From NCBI GenBank assembly GCA_947630785.1, contig CANRIW010000002.1, positions 1-64,000 on the forward strand: a DNA stretch of 64,000 nucleotides. The letters run 5' to 3'. The notes beneath the pieces are model-generated. The model had not been told where the DNA came from. It was given only the letters and a program-made list of their open reading frames with translations, and ran no database searches. The translations under genes were made by a program, and so were the position numbers. The DNA is from an uncultured Oscillospiraceae bacterium. Its GTDB lineage: Bacteria; Bacillota; Clostridia; Oscillospirales; Oscillospiraceae. Shown one piece after another: positions 1-8,933 of the stretch (positions within the stretch are counted from its first letter, which is position 1; each line of letters starts with the position of its first letter).

Positions 1-975
1 AAGTCCGGTTTGGGGGCGAGTATCTGGAAACCGACCGCAGTAATGCGGCACGGCGCTGGATGCTTAGCCTACCTGGACGTGACGGGCACCCTCCACCTGT
101 TCGGCGGCGACCCCAAAGCGCTGGCTGACCGCATCCGGGCGGAGGTCCGGGAGTCCCTGGGGCTGACCATCTCGGTGGGGGTGTCCTTCAACAAGATATT
201 CGCCAAGCTGGGCAGCGACTACAAAAAGCCGGACGCCACCACCGTCATCACCGCGGAGAACTTCCGGGACATCGTGTGGCCCCTGCCGGTGACCGACCTG
301 CTGTTCGTGGGCCGGGCGGCGGCCAGGGTGCTGGCCCGGTACGGGGTGGGCACCATCGGGGAGCTGGCCGCCTTCGACCGGCAGGCCCTGGTGGAGCTGC
401 TGGGCAAGCAGGGGGGCCAGCTGTGGAACTACGCCAACGGGCTGGACAACTCCCCCGTGGCCCCGGCGGGCCAGTACACGCCCCCAAAATCGGTGGGCAA
501 CGGGGAGACCTTTCCCCACAACCTGACCACCCGGGAGGAGGTGCGCCGGGGGGTGGCCCTGCTGGCCGACCAGGTGGCGGTGCGGCTGCGCCGGCACCGG
601 ATGAAAGCCGCCACCCTCCAGGTGTCCGTCCGGGACCCCAACTTCAAGGACATCTGCCGCCAGAGGCCGCTGGAGGTCCCCACCAACACCGCCAGGGAGC
701 TCTTTCGGGCCGCTCTGGACATCCTGGAGCGGAGCTGGAAGTCGGGGGCGCCTATCCGGGCCATCACCCTCACCGCCCAGAACCTGATCCCCGAGGACGA
801 GGCGGCGGAGCAGCTTGGCCTGTTCCGGCCCCAGGAGCCCGCCCGCCGGGAGCGGGTGGAGAAGCTGGAGCGGACCATGGACGCCATCCGGGCCAAGTAC
901 GGCAAGGGGGCGGTGTACACCGCCGCCCAGGCGGACGGCCGGCCGGACGGGGAGGAGGACGGCGTGCCGTTCTGA
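1..975 (+). CDS. dinB: DNA polymerase IV (Y-family), 5' end missing or disrupted
   Basis: Error-prone translesion DNA polymerase of the DinB family. Recognisable homology starts near base 64 (YLDVTGT, then HLFGGDP, a GVSFNKIFAKLGSDYKKP palm segment, a helix-hairpin-helix region and the little-finger domain) and runs to a normal C-terminus at 975. In intact DinB the preceding residues are S-I/L-D-E-A, which carry catalytic carboxylates, and about 100 residues lie upstream. Here the frame stays open to the window edge, but the roughly 20 codons before YLDVTG do not resemble DinB and the acidic pair is gone. Either the gene is broken by a junction near base 60 or the edge sequence is chimeric. 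The downstream part is intact enough to be sure of the family. As seen it could not encode an active polymerase. Confidence 0.8.
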   Translation, partial: KSGLGASIWKPTAVMRHGAGCLAYLDVTGTLHLFGGDPKALADRIRAEVRESLGLTISVGVSFNKIFAKLGSDYKKPDATTVITAENFRDIVWPLPVTDLLFVGRAAARVLARYGVGTIGELAAFDRQALVELLGKQGGQLWNYANGLDNSPVAPAGQYTPPKSVGNGETFPHNLTTREEVRRGVALLADQVAVRLRRHRMKAATLQVSVRDPNFKDICRQRPLEVPTNTARELFRAALDILERSWKSGAPIRAITLTAQNLIPEDEAAEQLGLFRPQEPARRERVEKLERTMDAIRAKYGKGAVYTAAQADGRPDGEEDGVPF

Positions 976-1010
976 GCGCGCGAAAAACCGGCGGCGGGCC
1001 GGGCGCCGCA

Positions 1011-2126
1011 TCAGCCCTCCAGCCCGCCGTGGACCAGCCTTCCGTCGATGAATACCGCTTTCAGGCGGAGCTCCTGATCCAGCACCAGCAGATCGGCGGC
1101 CCGCCCGATCTCCAGCGCGCCCATCTCGTCCTCCCGGCGGATGGCCCGGGCGGGGGCGGCGGTGAGGGCGTGTACCGCCCCCTCCAGCGGCAGGCCGAAC
1201 GAGACCACATTGCGCAGCTCCTCCGACAGATTGGTGGAAGAGCCGGCCAGGGTGCCGTCGTCCAGGGTGGCCCGCCCGTTCCGCAGGGTGACGGTGTGGC
1301 CCGCCATATCGAACTTCCCGTCGGGAAGGCCGGCGCAGCGCAGGGAGTCGCTGATGATGCACAGTTTATCGCCGAACATCCGCCAGGCTGCCGCCACTGC
1401 CGCCGGATGGACGTGGAGCCCGTCGCAGATGAGCTCCGCCGAGGCGCCCGCCGTCAGGGCGGCCCCCACCACGCCGGGCTCGCGGTGGAGCAGGGGAGGC
1501 ATGCCGTTGAACAGATGGGTGACGTGGCTGGCGCCGGCCCGAAACGCCTCCATGGCCGTGTCATAGCCGGCGGTGGTGTGGCCCAGGGATACGGCGCAGA
1601 CCTTGGCGGTCTCCCGGATAAACTCCATGGCCCCGGGCTCCTCCGGCGCCACGGTTATGAGCCGCACCTGGCCGCCGCTGGCCTCGTTGAGCCGGTAAAA
1701 CAGATCCAGATCCGGGGCCCGCAGGTTCTCCGGCGCCTGAGCGCCCCGCTTGGCGTAGGACAGGAACGGCCCCTCCAGGTGGACGCCGGCGCATTTGGCG
1801 CCGTCCTCCGGCCGGCGGAAGCTCCGGATGCCCTCCATAGCGGCAAACAGATGGGCCTCGTCCACCGTCATGGTGGTAAAGCAGAAGGCGGTCACGCCGT
1901 GGGAGGCGTAGTACCGGGACAGGGTGGGGATGGCCTCGCGCCGGCCGTCGCTGGCATCCTCTCCCACCGCTCCGTGGGTATGGATATCGATAAAGCCGGG
2001 GACCACATAGGCCCCCCCGGCATCCCGGCCGCCGCTGCCGTCGAACCCGGTGATCTTCTCCTCAAAGGAGATGCCGCCGGGGCGGAATGTCCCGTCCCGG
2101 TATATCTTCGCGTTTGTGAGGCGCAT
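1011..2126 (-). CDS. nagA: N-acetylglucosamine-6-phosphate deacetylase
   Basis: Cytoplasmic amidohydrolase that removes acetate from GlcNAc-6-phosphate to give glucosamine-6-phosphate, the substrate of the NagB encoded at 14.7 kb. The 371-residue protein has the family's metal-binding DIHTHG near residue 48, the HVTHLFNGMPPL block, CDGLHVHP and the catalytic-Asp region ISDSLRCAG, and matches the usual full length. The ATG follows a GGAGGG box. The gene stands alone, divergent from the etfB operon, with its own promoter (TTGGCG-17-TATACT) overlapped by a strong palindrome, so it is probably regulated separately from the PTS operon. Assignment is secure; an equivalent role on GalNAc-6-phosphate cannot be excluded. 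Confidence 0.95.
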   Translation of the reverse strand: MRLTNAKIYRDGTFRPGGISFEEKITGFDGSGGRDAGGAYVVPGFIDIHTHGAVGEDASDGRREAIPTLSRYYASHGVTAFCFTTMTVDEAHLFAAMEGIRSFRRPEDGAKCAGVHLEGPFLSYAKRGAQAPENLRAPDLDLFYRLNEASGGQVRLITVAPEEPGAMEFIRETAKVCAVSLGHTTAGYDTAMEAFRAGASHVTHLFNGMPPLLHREPGVVGAALTAGASAELICDGLHVHPAAVAAAWRMFGDKLCIISDSLRCAGLPDGKFDMAGHTVTLRNGRATLDDGTLAGSSTNLSEELRNVVSFGLPLEGAVHALTAAPARAIRREDEMGALEIGRAADLLVLDQELRLKAVFIDGRLVHGGLEG

Positions 2127-2162
2127 ATCATTTCCCTCCTGTGTGTTTATCAGAATAGAAAC

Positions 2163-2202
2163 AGTATATCACATGCCGTGTTCTCCGCCAACGGAGAACG
2201 CG
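2163..2202 (-). promoter_or_regulatory. nagA promoter with overlapping palindromic operator
   Basis: Reading on the minus strand, TTGGCG (2191-2186) and TATACT (2168-2163) are separated by 17 bp. The -35 box lies inside an inverted repeat GTTCTCCG-CCAA-CGGAGAAC (2180-2199) that extends, with one G-T pair, to 2177-2202. A dyad over a -35 box is typical of a repressor site. It could instead form an RNA hairpin only if transcription starts further upstream. Confidence 0.6.
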
Positions 2203-2242
2203 GATAATTTTTGCCGGGTTTTGTCATTCTACCCCATTTTAC

Positions 2243-2271
2243 TTGAAAGGAGATAAAACAAATGGTATAAT
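2243..2271 (+). promoter_or_regulatory. promoter of the etfB-etfA-lctD operon
   Basis: TTGAAA (2243-2248), 17 bp, TATAAT (2266-2271): a near-consensus sigma-A promoter 32 bp upstream of the etfB ATG at 2304. The likely transcription start is near 2278. A G-rich ribosome binding site lies just before the ATG. Confidence 0.75.
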
Positions 2272-2303
2272 TTGACCATATTCGGCGAGGAACGGGGGAT
2301 TCT

Positions 2304-3098
2304 ATGGATATCATCGTGTGCGTCAAGCAGGTGCCCGGCACCACCCAGGTGGACATCGATCCTGACACCGGCGTGATGCGCCGGGACAGCGCCTCCACCA
2401 AGCTCAACCCCTATGACCTTTTTGCCATCGAGGCGGCGCTGGCTCTGGTCAGAGAGACCGGCGGCAGCGTCCGAACCCTGACCATGGGGCCGCCCCAGGC
2501 CAGGGCCGCCCTGCTGGAGACCGTGTGGATGGGGGCGGACAGCGGCGTGCTCGTCAGCGACCGGCGGCTGGGCGGCGCCGACGTGCTGGCTACCGCCCGC
2601 GCGCTTGCCCAGGCCGCGCGGGCCATGGGCCGGTATGATCTGATCCTCTGCGGCAAGCAGACCACCGACGGCGACACGGCCCAGGTGGGGGCGGAGCTGG
2701 CCGAGCTGCTGGGGATCCCCCACGCGGGCAATGTGCTGTCCGTCGCGCCGGGGGAGGGCTTCGTGGACGCCCGCGTCAGCCTGGACGACCGGGACGAGCT
2801 CCAGCGGCTGCCGCTGCCGTGCCTGGTCTGCGTGGACAAGAACATCAACACCCCCCGGCTGCCCTCCTATTTCCGGAAAAAAGCTCTGGCGGCAGACCCA
2901 GTGACCGTGCTGACGCTGGATGATTTCCCTGACCGGGACGAGAGGCGCTACGGCCTGTCCGGCTCGCCCACCCAGGTGGAGCGCACCTTTTCGCCGGAGC
3001 GCGCGGAGCACAGGGCCATGCTGTCCGGCGACCCGGAGGAGGCGGCGGGGCAGCTGGCGGACCTGCTGCTGGCGGGAAAATTCGTCCGGGAGGTGTGA
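2304..3098 (+). CDS. etfB: electron transfer flavoprotein beta subunit (LctB-type)
   Basis: Beta subunit (264 aa) of an electron transfer flavoprotein. The start MDIIVCVKQVP and the GKQTTDGDTAQVG segment are diagnostic of EtfB; in bifurcating Etfs this loop contributes to binding the bifurcating FAD. It is the first gene of a three-gene operon, three bases before etfA, followed by an FAD-dependent lactate/glycolate-type dehydrogenase. The order etfB-etfA-lctD matches the lctBCD genes of Acetobacterium woodii, whose complex uses reduced ferredoxin to drive lactate oxidation with NAD. The exact substrate is inferred from this order. No lactate permease or racemase gene follows. Confidence 0.92.
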   Translation: MDIIVCVKQVPGTTQVDIDPDTGVMRRDSASTKLNPYDLFAIEAALALVRETGGSVRTLTMGPPQARAALLETVWMGADSGVLVSDRRLGGADVLATARALAQAARAMGRYDLILCGKQTTDGDTAQVGAELAELLGIPHAGNVLSVAPGEGFVDARVSLDDRDELQRLPLPCLVCVDKNINTPRLPSYFRKKALAADPVTVLTLDDFPDRDERRYGLSGSPTQVERTFSPERAEHRAMLSGDPEEAAGQLADLLLAGKFVREV

Positions 3099-3101
3099 GC
3101 G

Positions 3102-4298
3102 ATGGCGGGACTGTACATCGACCAGAGCAGAGTGACGGCGGAGACCGCCGCCGCGCTGCAGGCGCTGTGCCCCTTTGGGGCCTTCACCTATGAAAAAGGG
3201 CGGCTGGATATCACCGCGGCCTGCAAAATGTGCCGCTCCTGCATCCGGAACGGCCCTGACGGGGTCGTCACTCTGGTGGAGGACGATGCCCCCGCGGCCT
3301 GCGACAAGTCCGCCTGGCGGGGGATTGCGGTCTTCGCCGAACTTGAGGAGAGCGGCCGCGTCCACAATGTGGTGCCGGAGCTGCTGGGGAAGGCCCGTGA
3401 GCTGGCGGCGGTGACCGGCCACCCGGTCTACGCGGTGCTCATCGGCCACGGCGGACGGCCCGCCGCCGAAGACCTGCTCCGCTATGGGGCGGACAAGGTG
3501 TTCCTCTACGACCACCCGGCGTTCGCCTCCTTCCTGGTGGACGCCTACGCCAACGCCTTTTCCGACTTCATCCGCCGGGTGAAGCCCAGCTCCGTCCTGG
3601 TGGGGGCCACCAATATGGGCCGCACCCTGGCCCCCCGGGTGGCCGCCCGGTTCCGGACCGGCGTCACCGCCGACTGCACCGTGCTGGAGATGCGGGAGAA
3701 CACCGACCTGGTGCAGATCCGCCCCGCCTTCGGCGGCAACGTCATGGCCCAGATCGTCACCACCCGCACCCGGCCCCAGTTCTGCACCGTGCGGTACAAG
3801 ATATTTTCCGCCCCCGCCCCGCTGGAGCGCCCCGCCGGCCAGGTGGTGGAGATGGAGGTGACCGACGGGATGGCCGCCTCCGCCGTCCGGGTGCTGGAGA
3901 CTATCCCTAAGCCCCGGGAGGTGGATATCTCCGAGGCCAGGGTGATCGTAGCCGTTGGCCGGGGCGTGAAAAAGGAGAGCGACCTGGCAGCCGTCCGGGA
4001 GCTGGCCGGACTGCTGGGGGCCCAGATGGCCTGTACCCGCCCGCTGGTGGAGCAGGGGTGGTTCGACGCCAAGCGTCAGATCGGCCTGTCCGGGCGGACG
4101 GTGAACGCGGACCTCATCATCACTGTCGGCGTGTCCGGCTCGGTGCAGTTCGCCGCCGGCATGAAGGGCAGCGCCTGCATCGTGGCCATCAACAGCGACC
4201 CGGAGGCCCCGATCTTCAATATCGCCCACTACGGCGTCCGGGGGGACTGGTACAGCGTGGTCCCCGCGCTTCTGCGCCGGCTCAGGGAGGGACATTGA
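3102..4298 (+). CDS. etfA: electron transfer flavoprotein alpha subunit with N-terminal [4Fe-4S] domain (LctC-type)
   Basis: Alpha subunit, 398 aa, longer than a plain EtfA because of an N-terminal ferredoxin-like module of about 60 residues. Cys23 and the cluster Cys41-x2-Cys44-x2-Cys47 would hold one [4Fe-4S] centre. The rest is a normal EtfA: a nucleotide-fold domain with [17 protein letters not shown], then the C-terminal FAD domain with [20 protein letters not shown] and [11 protein letters not shown]. The iron-sulfur extension is a feature of Etfs that bifurcate with ferredoxin, as in the A. woodii LDH/Etf. The stop is followed one base later by the ATG of lctD, suggesting translational coupling. 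Confidence 0.92.
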   Translation: MAGLYIDQSRVTAETAAALQALCPFGAFTYEKGRLDITAACKMCRSCIRNGPDGVVTLVEDDAPAACDKSAWRGIAVFAELEESGRVHNVVPELLGKARELAAVTGHPVYAVLIGHGGRPAAEDLLRYGADKVFLYDHPAFASFLVDAYANAFSDFIRRVKPSSVLVGATNMGRTLAPRVAARFRTGVTADCTVLEMRENTDLVQIRPAFGGNVMAQIVTTRTRPQFCTVRYKIFSAPAPLERPAGQVVEMEVTDGMAASAVRVLETIPKPREVDISEARVIVAVGRGVKKESDLAAVRELAGLLGAQMACTRPLVEQGWFDAKRQIGLSGRTVNADLIITVGVSGSVQFAAGMKGSACIVAINSDPEAPIFNIAHYGVRGDWYSVVPALLRRLREGH

Positions 4299-4299
4299 G

Positions 4300-5697
4300 A
4301 TGACATATCACAGACTGACCCAGGAGGATATCGCGTTTTTCCGCTCGGTCACCGCGCCCCAGCGGGTGCTGGCCGGGGAGGAGGCGGGCGAGGACTATTT
4401 CCACGACGAGCTGGGCGGTGTGCGCAGCGCCCCGGAGGCCGTGGTGAAGGTCCTGTCCACCGGGGAGGTCTCCCGCCTGCTGGCCTACGCCAACGAGCGC
4501 CGCATCCCCGTAGTGCCCCGGGGCGCCGGCACCGGGCTGGTGGGGGCGTCGGTGGCGGTGGAGGGCGGGCTCATGCTGGACCTCACCGGAATGGATCGGA
4601 TCCTGGAGCTGGACGGGGACAACCTGACCGTCACGGTCCAGCCGGGCGTGCTGCTCATGGAGCTGGCCGCCTTCGCCGACGAGCACGGCTTCCTCTATCC
4701 GCCTGACCCCGGAGAGAAGTCCGCCACCATCGGCGGCAACATCTCCACCAATGCCGGCGGGATGCGGGCGGTGAAGTACGGCGTCACCCGGGACTATGTC
4801 CGGGGGCTGACGGTGGTCCTGCCGGACGGGCAGGTGATGGAGCTGGGCGGCAAGGTGGTGAAAAACAGCTCGGGCTACGCCCTGAAGGATCTGATCGTGG
4901 GCTCGGAGGGGACTCTGGCCGTTATCACCGAGGCCGTTTTGAAGCTGGTGCCCAAACCCGCGGTGTCGGTGAGCCTGCTGATGCCCTTCGACACCATGGA
5001 CGAGGCCCTGGACGCGGTGCCTGAGATCGTCCGCTCCCAGGCCGCCCCCACCGCCATCGAATACTTTGCCCGGGAGACCATCCTCTTCGCGGAGGACTAC
5101 CTGGGCAAGCGCTTTCCGGAGGACACCCACGCCGCCTATCTGCTGCTCACCTTCGACGGGGCCGGTCCCGCCCAGGTGGAGGCGGAGTACAGCGCCACGG
5201 CGGACCTGTGCCAGGTCCTGGGGGCCAGAGACGCCCTCATCATCGACACGGACGAGCGGAAGGACTCCGTCTGGCCCGCCCGAGGGGCCTTTTTGGAGGC
5301 CATCAAGGCGTCCACCACCGAGATGGACGAGTGCGACGTGGTGGTGCCCCGCAGCCGGATCGCCGATTTTATCAAGTTCACCCACCGCCTGGCGGAGGAG
5401 CTGAACGTGCGCATCCCCAGCTTCGGCCACGCGGGAGACGGCAACCTGCACATCTACATCTGCCGGGACGCGCTGGAACAGGGCGACTGGGAACAGGTCC
5501 TGGAGACCGCCTTTGACCGGATGTACGCCAGGGCGGCGGAGATGGGCGGGCTGGTGTCCGGCGAGCACGGCATCGGCTGGGCGAAGAAGAAATACATGGC
5601 CGCCCAGTACGGGCCGGAGGAGATGGCCCTGATGGGCCGGATCAAGGCGGCGTTCGACCCCAACAACATCCTGAACCCGGGCAAGGTGTGCCAATAA
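4300..5697 (+). CDS. lctD: FAD-linked lactate/glycolate dehydrogenase (LctD/GlcD family)
   Basis: Cytoplasmic FAD enzyme of 465 aa with an N-terminal FAD-binding-4 domain ([32 protein letters not shown]) and a C-terminal oxidase domain carrying the substrate-site histidines in [11 protein letters not shown] and [11 protein letters not shown]. Family members oxidise D-lactate, glycolate or other 2-hydroxy acids. The tight operon with etfB and the cluster-containing etfA points to a ferredoxin-consuming, NAD-dependent lactate dehydrogenase complex. A 2-hydroxyglutarate or glycolate substrate is possible because the specificity residues cannot be read here. A strong hairpin at 5702-5738 closes the operon. 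Confidence 0.88.
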   Translation: MTYHRLTQEDIAFFRSVTAPQRVLAGEEAGEDYFHDELGGVRSAPEAVVKVLSTGEVSRLLAYANERRIPVVPRGAGTGLVGASVAVEGGLMLDLTGMDRILELDGDNLTVTVQPGVLLMELAAFADEHGFLYPPDPGEKSATIGGNISTNAGGMRAVKYGVTRDYVRGLTVVLPDGQVMELGGKVVKNSSGYALKDLIVGSEGTLAVITEAVLKLVPKPAVSVSLLMPFDTMDEALDAVPEIVRSQAAPTAIEYFARETILFAEDYLGKRFPEDTHAAYLLLTFDGAGPAQVEAEYSATADLCQVLGARDALIIDTDERKDSVWPARGAFLEAIKASTTEMDECDVVVPRSRIADFIKFTHRLAEELNVRIPSFGHAGDGNLHIYICRDALEQGDWEQVLETAFDRMYARAAEMGGLVSGEHGIGWAKKKYMAAQYGPEEMALMGRIKAAFDPNNILNPGKVCQ

Positions 5698-5701
5698 GCG
5701 A

Positions 5702-5738
5702 AGACCGGCCCCTCCGGCTCAGCCGGAGGGGCCGGTCT
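5702..5738. terminator. hairpin between convergent lctD and ptsI
   Basis: Nearly perfect GC-rich inverted repeat with 17-18 bp arms (AGACCGGCCCCTCCGGCT and its complement), placed between the two convergent stop codons. There is only a short T-run afterwards (GTTTTC) on the plus strand. It probably serves as a bidirectional terminator. Confidence 0.65.
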
Positions 5739-5747
5739 CTGGCGTTT

Positions 5748-7358
5748 TCAGCTTTGGATGACCGCCCGCTTGACCTTGGGGATGGAGGAGGGGGAGACGG
5801 ACAGCTCGTCGATCCCGGCGGACATATAGAACTCAGTCAGGGCGGTGTTGGCCGCGGACTCGCCGCAGATGCCCACCCAGATGCCGGCGGCGTGGGCGTT
5901 TTTGGCGGTCAGCTCCACCAGGCGCAGCACCGACGGGTCCGCGGAGTCGAACAGGTCGCTGATCCGGGCGTTCATCCGGTCGGCGGCCATGGTGTACTGG
6001 GTCAGATCGTTGGTGCCGATGGAGAAGAAGTCCACCTCCCGGGCCAGCACGTCGCTCATGACGGCGGCGGCGGGGGTCTCGACCATGATGCCGTACTGCA
6101 CGTCCCGGCTGAAGGGGACGCCCTCCGCCTCCAGCTCGCCCTGCACCTGAGCCAGGATCGCCTTGATCTGGAGCACCTGATCCAGCTTGGTGATCATGGG
6201 GAACATGACGTTCAGATTCCCGTAGACGGAGGCCCGCAGCAGGGCCCGCAGCTGGGTGCGGAAGATATGGGGCTCCTTCAGGCAGATGCGGATGGCCCGG
6301 TAGCCCATAGCGGGGTTTTCCTCCCCTTTGATGCCGAAATAGGGGGCCTGCTTGTCGCTGCCCAAATCCAGGGTGCGCACTACCACCGGCCGGGGAGCCA
6401 GCCGCTCCAGCACCTCCTTATAGATCTGGAACTGGGCCTCTTCCGTGGGGAAGTCCGCGCTGTCCAGGTAGATGAACTCGCTGCGGAACAGGCCGACCCC
6501 GTCGCCTCCCTGGGCCAGCACCGCGTCGATGTCCTCCAGGGAGCCGATGTTGGCCGCCACCAGCACTTTATGACCGGAGGAGGTCACCGCCTCCCGGCGC
6601 TTGAAGTCCTCCAGGGCGTCCCTGTCCGCCAGATAGGCCGCCCGGCGGGCCCGGAAATCGGCCAGAGCGTCCTCGTCCGGGTCGGGGAGCACCTCGCCGG
6701 AGCCGCCGTCTATCGCCACGACGCCGGACAGGGGCAGGCGGTCGAAGTCATCGCCCATGCCCACCACGCAGGGGATGCCCAGGGTCCGGGCCAGGATCAC
6801 GGAGTGGGAGGTGGAGGAGCCGAGCCTGGTGATAAAGCCGGCGACCATCTCCTTGTCCAGCCGGACGGTCTGGCTGGGGAGCAGGTCCTCCGCCGCCACG
6901 ATGACGGGCCGGTCGAACCTGGCGTCCACGTCCCGGACGCCCTTGAGGATGCGGATGAGCCTGCCGGACACGTCCTGCACGTCGGCGGCGCGGGCCTGCA
7001 TGTACTCGTCCCCCTCCATGGCGCGGAACATGCCGGCCAGGGCGTCGGCGGTCCGGCGCACGGCGTACTCGGCGTTGATCCCCTCTTCCAGCGCCTCGGA
7101 AATGCCGTCGCAGAAGTCGGGGTCCTCCAGCATCATGCGGTGGATATCGAACACCTGAGCGGTCTTTTCATCCGTCTGGCACGCCCTGTCGTACAGCGCG
7201 TCCAGCTCGGCCGCCGCCTGGGCCGCGGCCGCGTCATAGCGGGCCCGCTCGGCGGCGGGGTCCAGCCCCTCTGTGAGAGAGACGGTCAGATCGGGCTCCT
7301 CCAGCCGGAACAATTCTGCCACGGCCACTCCGGGCGAGGCGGCGATTCCTTTCAACAT
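5748..7358 (-). CDS. ptsI: phosphoenolpyruvate-protein phosphotransferase (PTS enzyme I)
   Basis: Cytoplasmic enzyme I that moves phosphate from PEP to HPr, the entry step for PTS sugar uptake. The chosen ATG at 7358 gives 536 aa, follows a GGAGGAA box by 8 bases and starts with the conserved MLKGIAASPGVA; the open frame runs further upstream to 7439 but without a better site. The phosphorylated histidine is His185 in SSTSHSVILARTLGIP. The PEP-binding barrel shows RTLDLGSDKQ, ENPAMGYR, MFPMITK and the GTNDLTQY motif. It ends slightly short of the usual 570-575 aa. Its functional partners IIABCD and HPr lie 2-6 kb away on the other strand, and both regions share an inverted repeat. Confidence 0.96.
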   Translation of the reverse strand: MLKGIAASPGVAVAELFRLEEPDLTVSLTEGLDPAAERARYDAAAAQAAAELDALYDRACQTDEKTAQVFDIHRMMLEDPDFCDGISEALEEGINAEYAVRRTADALAGMFRAMEGDEYMQARAADVQDVSGRLIRILKGVRDVDARFDRPVIVAAEDLLPSQTVRLDKEMVAGFITRLGSSTSHSVILARTLGIPCVVGMGDDFDRLPLSGVVAIDGGSGEVLPDPDEDALADFRARRAAYLADRDALEDFKRREAVTSSGHKVLVAANIGSLEDIDAVLAQGGDGVGLFRSEFIYLDSADFPTEEAQFQIYKEVLERLAPRPVVVRTLDLGSDKQAPYFGIKGEENPAMGYRAIRICLKEPHIFRTQLRALLRASVYGNLNVMFPMITKLDQVLQIKAILAQVQGELEAEGVPFSRDVQYGIMVETPAAAVMSDVLAREVDFFSIGTNDLTQYTMAADRMNARISDLFDSADPSVLRLVELTAKNAHAAGIWVGICGESAANTALTEFYMSAGIDELSVSPSSIPKVKRAVIQS

Positions 7359-7422
7359 ACTGAGTTCCTCCATTTCTGCGCGGGGAGCGCGCCCCGGCGC
7401 TGATTCGCGGGCAGGACAAAAA

Positions 7423-7439
7423 TTGACGGAAACAGTCAA
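7423..7439. promoter_or_regulatory. inverted repeat TTGAC-N7-GTCAA (copy 1)
   Basis: Perfect 5-bp dyad with a 7-bp centre, in the divergent region between ptsI and the HAD gene. The same dyad and spacing recur at 8991-9007 ahead of the PTS operon. It is likely the binding site of a shared regulator, with the RpiR protein encoded at 13.7 kb as first candidate. Confidence 0.5.
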
Positions 7440-7449
7440 GCGCGGCCGA

Positions 7450-7479
7450 TGGACAAACGGACGGGACAGACGGTATAAT
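7450..7479 (+). promoter_or_regulatory. promoter of the HAD gene giving a leaderless transcript
   Basis: TGGACA (7450-7455), 18 bp, TATAAT (7474-7479). The start codon ATG begins at 7486, only six bases after the -10 box, which is where transcription should start. No Shine-Dalgarno sequence precedes the ATG. Confidence 0.6.
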
Positions 7480-7485
7480 GGGCTT

Positions 7486-8307
7486 ATGAGAGCTGATGAA
7501 GTGACAATCTATACCGATATGGACGGCACCGCCCTCACCGATTGGGACCGGGGCCCCGTCGTCCCGCGGCGCAATCTGGAGGCGGTCCGGGCCTTCGTCG
7601 CCGCGGGCGGGGCGTTCTCGGTGGCCAGCGGCAGAGAGGCGGCGGCCGTGCTGCGCCTGTTCCCCGGCGTGGAGTTTCGGGCGCCGCTGGTGTGCGGCAA
7701 CGGCGCGGTGATCTACGACGCGGAGGCGGGGCGGATCATCCGCCGCGTCCCCCTCCCGAAACGATATAAGGAGGAGTGCGCGGCCTATGTGCGGCCCCGG
7801 TCCGGCCTCTGGGTCGTGGCCGCCGATTCGGAGCGGATCTATCAGGTCACCTTCGGCGACGCTCAGAAGGACGCTCCCATCGGGGACTGGGACCGGCCGT
7901 ATGTCCCCGTGGAGGAATTCCTGGCCGATGACAGATTCATCAAGGCGGTATATGTGCTGCCGCCGGACGGCGCCGGCATGCCCCGGCTGAAAGCGGAGAC
8001 GGCGGCTTTCCCCTCTGCGGGGCTGGTGACCGGGTTCCAGTCCAGCCACCGGTATCTGGAGGTGGTGGAGCGCGCCGTCAACAAGGCGGAGGGCATCCGC
8101 TTTGCGCGGCGGGCGGCGGGGCTGGAGGGCCGCCGGCTGGTCTGCATCGGGGACTACTTCAACGACCTTCCCATGCTCCGCATGGCGGACATCGCGGCCT
8201 GCCCCTCCAACGGGGCGGAGGAATTGCGGGCCATGTGCCGGATCGTCACCTGTGACAACAACGAAGGGGCCCTGGCCGATCTCATCGAGCGCCTGGGACT
8301 GATTTGA
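7486..8307 (+). CDS. HAD-superfamily (Cof-type) sugar phosphatase
   Basis: Predicted cytoplasmic phosphatase of 273 aa. Motif I is YTDMDGTAL (the nucleophile and acid aspartates), motif II lies in FSVASGRE, and motif IV is GDYFNDLPML, with a C2-type cap between residues of about 85 and 190. Cof-type HAD enzymes dephosphorylate sugar phosphates or cofactors; the substrate is not readable. Being divergent from ptsI and next to an amino-sugar PTS suggests a role in phosphosugar overflow. The ATG at 7486 is preferred because DMDGT falls near the N-terminus as usual and the promoter ends immediately before it. A terminator follows at 8314-8347. Confidence 0.85.
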   Translation: MRADEVTIYTDMDGTALTDWDRGPVVPRRNLEAVRAFVAAGGAFSVASGREAAAVLRLFPGVEFRAPLVCGNGAVIYDAEAGRIIRRVPLPKRYKEECAAYVRPRSGLWVVAADSERIYQVTFGDAQKDAPIGDWDRPYVPVEEFLADDRFIKAVYVLPPDGAGMPRLKAETAAFPSAGLVTGFQSSHRYLEVVERAVNKAEGIRFARRAAGLEGRRLVCIGDYFNDLPMLRMADIAACPSNGAEELRAMCRIVTCDNNEGALADLIERLGLI

Positions 8308-8313
8308 CAGCGG

Positions 8314-8347
8314 CCGCGCGGGGCAATCGCCCGCGCGGTCCTTTTTT
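8314..8347 (+). terminator. rho-independent terminator of the HAD gene
   Basis: Stem CCGCGCGGG / CCCGCGCGG (8314-8322 with 8330-8338) and a run of six T (8342-8347). The T-run overlaps the stop codon of the convergent gene that ends at 8346. Confidence 0.8.
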
Positions 8348-8882
8348 ATGTTTCCTCGTCGTCCTGCTCGTCGTAATTGACGGGGCCCGGCTCCGGCTCC
8401 GGCTCCGGGACCGGCCCGGGGGCCGTTTTGCCGTCCTTTTCGGGCAGCGAGGGGCGGAACCGCGCCCCCAGCGCCTCCGCCAGCCGCTGGGCCGTCCGCT
8501 CGCAGGCTCTCTCGCTGCTGCCGTTGAGCGTCGGGATCACGGCCAGTTCCCGGCCGTCCGCCCCCTCCGCCACCACCATGCGGGTGCTCTGGCTGCCCAC
8601 GACGGCCGCCCGGGTGTAGACCCGGCGGGCGCCGGACAGGTCCAGCCGCTGGTTCTGGATCCCCCGCAGGGCGGCCGTTCCGTTCTCCGGGTCCACCAGG
8701 ATGGCGGCGCGGAACACCAGCACAGTATACAGCCCCAGAATAAGGGCGGCCACCGCCGCCACTGCCGCCACCAGCCAGGAAAATGCCCTGGTCAGCCACA
8801 GGGCGGCCAGCGCCGCCAGGATCACATCCACGGCCAGGCAGAAACCGCGGACGGCCGGGCCGGCGAGCGGGATACGCTTCAC
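8346..8882 (-). CDS. uncharacterised small membrane protein
   Basis: 178-residue protein starting at a GTG (8882) placed 9 bases after AAGGGAG; an upstream TTG at 8912 has no comparable site. Two hydrophobic helices near residues 8-30 and 36-58 are followed by a soluble domain of about 80 residues (ILVDPENGTAALRG onward) that may be a small beta-rich, PH-like fold. The tail is rich in Pro and Glu (PVPEPEPEPGP) and ends DEQDDEET, an acidic cytoplasmic tail. I do not recognise the family. It sits alone between the HAD gene and the PTS operon with its own promoter. Confidence 0.65.
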   Translation of the reverse strand: MKRIPLAGPAVRGFCLAVDVILAALAALWLTRAFSWLVAAVAAVAALILGLYTVLVFRAAILVDPENGTAALRGIQNQRLDLSGARRVYTRAAVVGSQSTRMVVAEGADGRELAVIPTLNGSSERACERTAQRLAEALGARFRPSLPEKDGKTAPGPVPEPEPEPGPVNYDEQDDEET

Positions 8883-8933
8883 GTTCGTCTCTCCCTTCTT
8901 TTGGTACGACAAAATGTATTTTACTATATTGTG

